The notes under the pieces: generated by a model
Databases searched by the model: none
The model's input: only the letters and a program-made list of their open reading frames with translations
Told to the model about the DNA's origin: nothing
Part shown: piece by piece, positions 57,776-64,000 of the stretch
How the letters are laid out: every line of letters starts with the position of its first letter
Position numbering within the stretch: position 1 is the first letter of the stretch
Position numbers and translations under genes: made by a program
Source of the DNA: Symmetrospora coprosmae
Lineage: Eukaryota > Basidiomycota > Cystobasidiomycetes > Symmetrosporaceae
Direction of reading: 5' to 3'
Length of the DNA: 64,000 nt
Assembly (NCBI GenBank): GCA_008802785.1
Contig: VUYT01000053.1
Location: 1 to 64,000 of the forward strand

Positions 57776-59366
57776 TCAAGCCGTCCGCTTCTCCTCGTCG
57801 TCTGCCGAGCTATCGGTGACAACTGGCTCGAACGGCAGCGTCTTGCGCTGAACAGTCCGGCCGTTGGCGAAAAACGACTCGGCCATGCTCTTCGCTTCCT
57901 CCGCAGACAGTGCGACCTTGGTGAGCTTGCACGTCTGCGTCCAGGTGTTGCGATACTTGCTGAGCTTGCCGACGTTGTTGTCGATGAGGATGGAAGGGAT
58001 CCCAAGCAGAATAGACAGAATGTGCCCGTGGAGGCGATCCATGATGACGAGCTCTCCCTGCCGCAGGAAGTTGTATCCAATCATCGTGCGCTTGTATGCC
58101 TGGCCGAGCACAACGTCAAAGCCATCGCATATGGTCAGCTTGGATAGCCTCTGCGAACCTCGACCAGATCGCCTGGCGAAACTTCCACTTACAAGAACGT
58201 TGAAATCCTTGGGCAGCGGCTTCGCGAGCCAGTAGTTGGAGGAAGCCCAGTCTCCCTGAATGATGGAAACGCCATCGGGCTTGGCAGCAGTCGTATTCCA
58301 GTGGTGGCCTTCGATATCCTCTCGAGCGAAAACGAGCAGGTCGTGCGATGGAGTGACACTCCTCCTGATGTCGCTCTGATCTCCCATCATGAACGCCATG
58401 TCAGGCGACAGGTGAACGGGTACGCCTTTCGAACCAAAGTGCTCTTGGGCGAGCTCCAGGCTTGGCTGGTCCCGCACGTAGAGCTGCAGATCAGGGTGGC
58501 CCGATAGGACCTCTGCCGTCTCGGGAATGCGGTCGGGCTTGCCAAAGTGAATGGACTGCGGCATGAAGCGGACTGGAATATCGTGGAACCACTTGACAGC
58601 GTTGAGGTGCGCCGTCATCTGCACAGGATAGAGGTCGCCAAAGTTGCCTCCGCCATGCATGATGACGACGAGATCCGGATACTCTCTCGCCAGGCGGCGG
58701 ACGCGAGCCTGGTCAACGTTGTTGTTTGTAGCGTAGACGACCTGCGAAGGTGTCGTGCTCAGCAGCGCACCCGCACAGACGAGATCCGAGGGGCGACTTA
58801 CCTTGACACCGAGGGAGGCTAGCAGAATCTGTTCGCCAACCCAGATGGCACTGTCGCCCTTGTTCATGTGATCTGGGAAGGCGAGCATGACGGCGTGGTT
58901 GTGTCCCTCGAGTGCCTTGCGCCAGAGGTCCTTGATGACGACTTGCTGCGCGTCAATGACTTCGCGACACCCTTCATCGCTCCTGCGAGGGGGACGATTC
59001 ACTGGGTCAGTCGCGCTCTGAAGCACCTGCCTTCAATGATGCCATAAGCTCTAATTCCATTACGCACCACGTTACGCTCTCGTCAATTGCGGAAGAGGAG
59101 GCGAAAGGGTTGGCAAGGCTGAATGAGCCTGCAGGGGCAGCCTCATCGCGTGGCCAGAAGAGGCCAAAGAGAATGAGCAGCGAGACAGCAGTGAGGCCGA
59201 CTGTCCACGATAGTGATAACCTTCCGTCTTGTCAGCTCCCGTCGACCAGTCATCCTGTCGGGATTCTTTGCGCGAACTGACAGAACTTGACGCGCTTCGC
59301 ATTGCGCTGCAGAAAGCTTTCCTCCGGGCCCGAGGACGTTCCTTGGTCGCTCAGACTGAGGTACAT
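57776..59366 (-). CDS. Polysaccharide pyruvyl transferase (Pvg1-like)
   Basis: Exons 59282-59366, 59068-59227, 58802-58982, 58193-58741, 57776-58138; 445 aa. A short cytosolic start and one transmembrane span (WTVGLTAVSLLILFGLFW) give a type-II Golgi layout. The pyruvyl-transferase fold follows: MLAFPDHMNKGDSAIWVGEQ, VVIMHGGGNFGDLYP, FMPQSIHF, the Asp/His-rich middle and IMDRLHGHILSILLGIPSILIDN. GGGNFGD and DRLHGHI are the family's signature. Fission-yeast Pvg1 adds pyruvate ketals to galactose on N-glycans, giving a negative surface charge; bacterial CsaB does the same on cell-wall polymers. The last intron (58139-58192, 54 nt) is a multiple of three, so read-through would also be open. Neighbours to the right are a nucleotide-sugar transporter and a glycosyltransferase. 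Confidence 0.88.
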
Positions 59367-60285
59367 GGTTACTTGAAGGATTAATGAGCTGTAGCAGCTG
59401 ATGCAGATGGGCCTGCTGAGCCTTGTATACTGTCGCGCGGCGAGCGAGATGAGCGAGTGTGGGTGTGCGCTGTGTGCTGTGTGCTGAACACGGAGAAGGG
59501 TGGCTTTTACGAGTGAATGGGTAAGGAAACGAGGTAGCGTGATAACGGAAGAAGGAAGGGCGAGGAGCTGGCTGGCTTGCCCAGCAGCGGTTATTGGAGC
59601 GCTCGCCATCATGCCACGCGTGCTCTGCGCTCGACGCGACTTTCGCCACTGACACCGAGAAAGGCATGCCGTCACGGAAGTGGGGATCACTCCTGCTGCT
59701 TAGCCTGCTTAGTAACATGACTTCAGCCCTGCTTATAGTCCCCGGGCCCTTGGGAGTGTGCAGCGTTTTCGGGTGACGATGCCTCTGTGCTCAAAGAGCG
59801 TGCCTCTCCAGCACCCTCCACCTCCGCCGTCGCCTGCTTTGCCCTGAGTCGCGTTTCCGATCGGGCCCAAACAAGACGGAAAGACGCGTTCCCTCAGAGT
59901 GGCGGAAAGAACGTCTGCGGGATGCCGGCCTGTCCTTCGCAGCAGAGGAGCCGCTGTTGGACGTCGTCTCGCTTCGTATCCAGCTTTCCATCAAGAGTTG
60001 GTCAGTCCCAGCAGCTTCATCTGCACACCCACGCTTGCCTAGCACATCTGTACCCACACCCACACTCCTTGCGACTGGCTTTCCCCCTTGGCCTCCGACA
60101 ACGCCTACCCCGAGCAAGGCCCATCGACTTGCACTCTCAGTCAGGACCGTCCAGCTCTCCCGATCCTTGCTCGGCCACGCCCGACCTCCTGGTACTAGCG
60201 ACGACCACACATCTGCGGGCGCCTACTCTTCCTGTCCAACCTTGACCTCCGGGATTCCGAGGACCCTTTCGCACAGCACACCAGC
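59367..60285. other. 0.9-kb divergent region
   Basis: 5' regions of the pyruvyl transferase and the nucleotide-sugar transporter. Open frames here lack start context and domains. A long shared regulatory region or untranslated leader is likely. Confidence 0.5.
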
Positions 60286-61749
60286 ATGGCCGTCTCCTCC
60301 GGTACATCGGATGCAGCAAGCAGGCTAGCGACCATTAAGCTATGCGCAACTCTGGCTTCTCAGGCCACTGTCGCAGCTCTCGTAAGCCGTTCAACCATAG
60401 CAGATGGCCAGGCATCGACGCCGAAAGCACGTGCTAATCACTACCACTTGCACCAATGAACAGGTCACCATCGCCAACAAGCGGGTTCTCAATGAGCGTG
60501 CCGCCCCCAGCACCCTCCTCTTCCTTCAGCAAATCGTCATCCTCCTTGGCTTCGAGTTCACCTCGCTGATCTTCGGCAGCAGGGCCGACCGCCTGCCGTG
60601 GTCGGCGAAGAAGCAGCTCGTCATTGCAACGATACCGCTAGCAGTGCTCAACTGTCTCGCCCTCGTCTTGAAGACAATCTGTCTGCAGGTGTGCCTGCGC
60701 CTTGCTCTACTGAACCGCCTATCGCAGCACGGAGAAGCTGACAGAGGATACACCGCTCTTCGCCCGCACAGCACGTCCCCGCAGCCATCTACCAGATTGT
60801 GCGAGGCCTCCTCATCCCCTTCACAGTTCTCCTCAGCTTCATCATCTTGTCCAACAAGCCTGGACTCGTCTCAGCGGGAGGTCTTGCCATCATTATGACC
60901 GGTTTCTTCCTCAGCTGCTCGCCATCTGCCTTGACCTCGGCCTCGGTATTTGGCATGGCGATGGGAGTGGTCTCGTCTGCGGCTACCGCGCTATATATTG
61001 TCGTCATGAAGGTCATCACTGCGCGAAAGTCGTGGAAGGATACGGCCGGCAACATATCTACGTTCAACATCGCCTACGTAAGTCAGAAGCCAGCTCAATT
61101 CGACAGATAAGCACGTCCGACTGACTCGCCACTACAATGCACAGTACAACACCCTCGTTACGGGAGCGGCGCTAGGCCTTGTAGCCATCTTTACAGAGGG
61201 ATCTGATCTGGTCGAGGTGCTCTTTGAAGAGAGCTGGTACCAGAACGGCTTCTTGATCGGAGTCCTGGGCTCAGTAGGTCGAGATCATGGACCTTCCATG
61301 CTCCTTCTCCGCTGTCTGCACCGTCGACAGCGCTTACTGAAATAATCCTCTTTCTCGCTAACCAGGGAGTTCTTTCGGGACTTTTGGCCGTTCTCACCAT
61401 CGCACAAGTCAAGCTAACGTCGCCAACTGCCCACATGGTATCTGCATCGGTGCGCGGCAGTCTGCAGTCTGGCCTCGCCCTTGTCGCCTTCCCCGCCGAA
61501 GCAAAAGCCTTCACCCTCACGGCGTTGCTCAGCACTATCCTGATCGTGGCTGGCGGAGGATGCTTCGCCATCGGCGAAAGCTTGAAAGCTCGCGCAGCCA
61601 AGGCGCAGTCGACTTTCGCACTCTCTACCAACGACGTAGCAATGGAAGAGAAGGAGCAGAGGCCATCGCGATCGTCCTCAGAGGCGCTGCTGTTCGACTC
61701 TTCTGTGGAAGAGGACTCGATGGAGTTCCGAGATAGCGAGAAGGTGTAA
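60286..61749 (+). CDS. Nucleotide-sugar transporter, SLC35C/TPT family
   Basis: Exons 60286-60381, 60464-60688, 60772-61077, 61145-61273, 61366-61749; 379 aa. Around ten hydrophobic spans; TPT-family lines are VTIANKRVLN, STLLFLQQIVILLGFEF, AAIYQIVRGLLIPFTVLLS, IIMTGFFLS, GVVSSAATALYIVVMKV, and LTSPTAHMVSASVRGSLQSGLALVAF. The NKRVLN start and the SPTAHMVSASVRG end resemble SLC35C1/GDP-fucose-like and related Golgi transporters. They exchange a nucleotide sugar for the nucleoside monophosphate. Which sugar is moved cannot be told from sequence alone. The cytosolic tail is Ser/Glu-rich and ends without a di-lysine signal. It lies divergent from the pyruvyl transferase across a 0.9-kb region. 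Confidence 0.85.
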
Positions 61750-62100
61750 CAGGGCTCATGACTCAATCAAGTCTGTTGTTTACTGTACGATGACGCTTGA
61801 AGTGCATAGAGGTAACGGCGTTGACATCTGTGCCCAGACAATCGGTCTCTACCGGCCCCGCCCCTTGCGCCCATGCCTCCTCGCCAGACACTGGCAGTAT
61901 CGACACTCGCGACATCGCGTGAAGCGTGCCGAAGAAGAAGTCGGACTGCCTTGCTCGTGTCTAAGCTTTCATATTACAGACAACAAGGACAAACGGAACT
62001 ACATGGACACTGAGACGGCACAACATGCATGCTTGCTGCTCGATACGACATCCACAGACACCTACTGCATGCTACTGATACGCGCTGAACAGCCACGCGA
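61750..62100. other. Convergent 3' region
   Basis: 3' ends of the transporter and the GT92-like gene. Nothing else recognised. Confidence 0.6.
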
Positions 62101-64000
62101 CTATGACGAATCGAGAGGCACTGCACGCAGTGACGCTCCTTGTCGTCCCGCGTCTTCCAATCCATTACTCCGTCTCTTGCTGTGCAGGCTCTCGAAGCCA
62201 GCTACGATCGCATCGCGCTCATCCCATATGTCGTTCAGGTAGGTGACCAGAGGCTTTGTGACGGGAACAGCCTCTTTGAAAGCAGGCTTGGACCGGAAAG
62301 AGAATCGATTGTGGATGAACCGTGGGACTCCCGGTCCACCTTTGTCGTAGCTGACCTTCATCTTCGCCAAGCCGGCACGGAAGGTGTCCGCCCAGTGTAT
62401 CCACGCATCCTGCACAGCGTGCAGTCTGTGTATGCCTTTGGTAGCCATCACCCAAGGTTCCAAAGCAGGAGGCTTCAAGTGCGACATAGTCGCGAGCTGC
62501 GGCATGGGCGTTTGTCGACCTCCTGCTTCGATGAGAGGCTCGCCGTTGGCATATGTATCGTGGATGTTGACGCTCGCAATTCTACGGTCGAGTCCCGCAA
62601 AGAAGTCTGGTATCGAGGTGGCCAGCTTGTCGTCGATGTGCTCCGGCACATACCATTCGTCGATATCATTGACAGCAATCCACTCTGTGGGCGAGGTGTG
62701 CCGGGCCCGAGCCAGGCAGTCCATGTACCAAACGATCTACATCGTATAGAGGGAGCGGTGGTTTCGGAAAGGCAGGCCGGAGAAGAGGACGACCCCAGGA
62801 GTCAGCTTGGAGCCTAGTATTGCTGTGTGCGACGCAAGACGCACCTGATCCGCGTACGTTCCATTCTGGTAGTAAGCATGTGTCTGCCAGGTGGTTGGGC
62901 TGAGCGGCGGGGCAACACCAAGTGTATCGTGTGTACCGAGTCGCCCGTTCCAGACCTGAATCCAGTCGGACAGGTTGAATGCGCCTGCTTCTCGCTCGTA
63001 CCAGTGAACGGTCTGGAATCCGACTCGAGCGTGGTGAAGACGCCATTCGACAAGCTGAAGCATGTCGATATCACCGAACAAGGGCGACACGCAGATGCCT
63101 AGGGTGGGTCGTGGCTCCGGCACAATGGTCGGCAGAAGTCTGACCTCGTGCTCGACTTTCTGCCCATCGCGGAGGTGGAATTCGAGCGAGATAGCCTCTA
63201 GATCGGCGGCGGGAAGATTGGGCGGAAGGTTGCAGCGGAAGAGATTCGTCTGAGGTCCGGCTTTTCGCTCGACGACACGCAAAGGCGTGACCACCTCCCC
63301 AAAACGGCAGACCTGTCCAGAGAAGATGCTCTGGGGTCGCGACGGGAAAACTTGCCATTTCTTCTCTTCCGTTGAGGCTTCATCTGACTCGGGACGAATA
63401 TATGGAGTCGGAGCCTCAGTACCGATCACTCGATAAGTCCTTTGCGTGACTGCGCACAGACAGTCATTGGCTCTGTACGCCTCACCTTCGATGAAAGCCA
63501 AAATCTCTAGAAATGGAGTTTGTTTGCCGGTGAATCGCGTCTTCTGCGTCATCACGTTTGCGTGAAGGATCGAAAACCGATAGCCATTGTACGGGGCAGG
63601 CAGGACATTCGTAGTGAAGCTTGAATCGCCGTACGCGACTCTCGAGTAGGCTTCAGTCGAGTCTGAGAGTGCTCGCTGGGCCACGCCCGACATGCCAAAA
63701 GCGACAGCCAGCATCGCGAGCGCGAGGAGGACGCCTGTGATCACGTAGGTGCGCGAGGTCACAGTTGGCCGGCGTTTATACGATGGATCGATCGTAGCCA
63801 TGGCGTGGTCTGTGGCGGTTCCGCTGACGGCCTCGTACTCGTGGTGCTGATTTTCAGAGTCGCCCAAAATGCTCCGCAAGCGGCCTCGTAGCCACGCGGC
63901 GACGCGACCGCTCTCGTTTCGGAGTCTTTCATGATCCCTTCGTGTGCTGTTGTACAGAGCCCACGCAGCATCCTTGTCGTCGGGAAACGGCGACCCGCAT
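62101..64000 (-). CDS. GT92-type glycosyltransferase, 5' end outside the window
   Basis: Two visible exons: 62845 to beyond 64000, and 62101-62736 (intron GTGCGT...TGTAG). The frame is open to the right edge with coding-like residues (DDKDAAWALYNSTRR), so the start lies outside. A transmembrane segment (TYVITGVLLALAMLAVAFGM) lies about 85 residues in, followed by a stem and the catalytic domain: LGICVSPLFGD, LVEWRLHHARVGFQTVHWYE, IVWYMDCLARARH, and WIAVNDIDEWYVP with its DID (DxD-like) metal site, then PGVPRFIHNRF near the end. This is the DUF23/GT92 pattern; in animals these enzymes add beta-1,4-galactose to N-glycan core fucose. A type-II Golgi location is likely. Its role with the neighbouring pyruvyl transferase is inference. 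Confidence 0.82.

Noticed and set aside
59787-60285. Open frames in the divergent region left of the nucleotide-sugar transporter
   Set aside because: No start context, no splice-consistent extension and Ser/Pro/His composition typical of pyrimidine-rich leaders.
1-64000. Mobile elements, LTRs, CRISPR-like arrays, tRNA and rRNA genes
   Set aside because: No transposase, reverse transcriptase, terminal repeats, regularly spaced repeats or tRNA B-box with matching A-box were found; only simple microsatellites and the GW coding repeat.

Overview
The window is nuclear DNA from a filamentous or dimorphic basidiomycete, most likely in the smut lineage (Ustilaginomycotina). The evidence is GC-rich coding sequence, many short introns (about 54-120 nt, donors mostly GTGAGT or GTGCGT, CTGAC-type branch sites), Ser/Gly/Gln-rich insertions in otherwise conserved proteins, and gene content of fungal core type. 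I rebuilt about 29 genes by joining exons so that phase closes and the product matches its family. Two genes are cut by the window edges. I found no rRNA, tRNA, CRISPR array, LTR element or DNA transposon.

Left third (1-24,950): the C-terminus of a PEX6-like peroxin; a single-pass membrane protein; a membrane-anchored YtcJ-type amidohydrolase; a multi-pass membrane protein; TFB4 (TFIIH); CDC24 (Cdc42 GEF); an SPFH/band-7 protein; a Munc13-like C2/MUN protein; and LHS1, an ER Hsp70 with a C-terminal RDEL.

Middle (25,400-46,560): a secreted class-3 lipase; a small secreted double-psi beta-barrel protein; an orphan multi-pass protein; BCP1; a hormone-sensitive-lipase-type hydrolase; a mitochondrial IF3-like factor; LSM7; acyl-CoA-binding protein; a tandem PH-domain protein; a UPF0145/YbjQ-domain protein with a long Gly/Trp-rich tail; and a peroxisomal SCP2 protein ending in SKL.

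Right third (46,640-64,000): APC subunit CDC23; an unrecognised protein divergent from the mRNA-export factor GLE2/RAE1; a ceramide synthase and a decaying tandem copy of it; the AP-1 sigma subunit; then three glycan-related genes, namely a polysaccharide pyruvyl transferase, a nucleotide-sugar transporter and a GT92-type glycosyltransferase that runs off the right edge.

Most genes are housekeeping, with a lean towards lipids and membranes (PEX6, SCP2, ACBP, ceramide synthase, lipases), secretion and polarity (CDC24, Munc13, AP-1, SPFH) and surface glycans. The most unusual points are an apparent AT-AC intron and a start codon split by another intron, both in the SCP2 gene; the YbjQ plus GW-repeat fusion, whose tail resembles Argonaute-hook platforms; the ceramide synthase tandem with a decaying second copy; and the pyruvyl transferase/transporter/GT92 neighbourhood.
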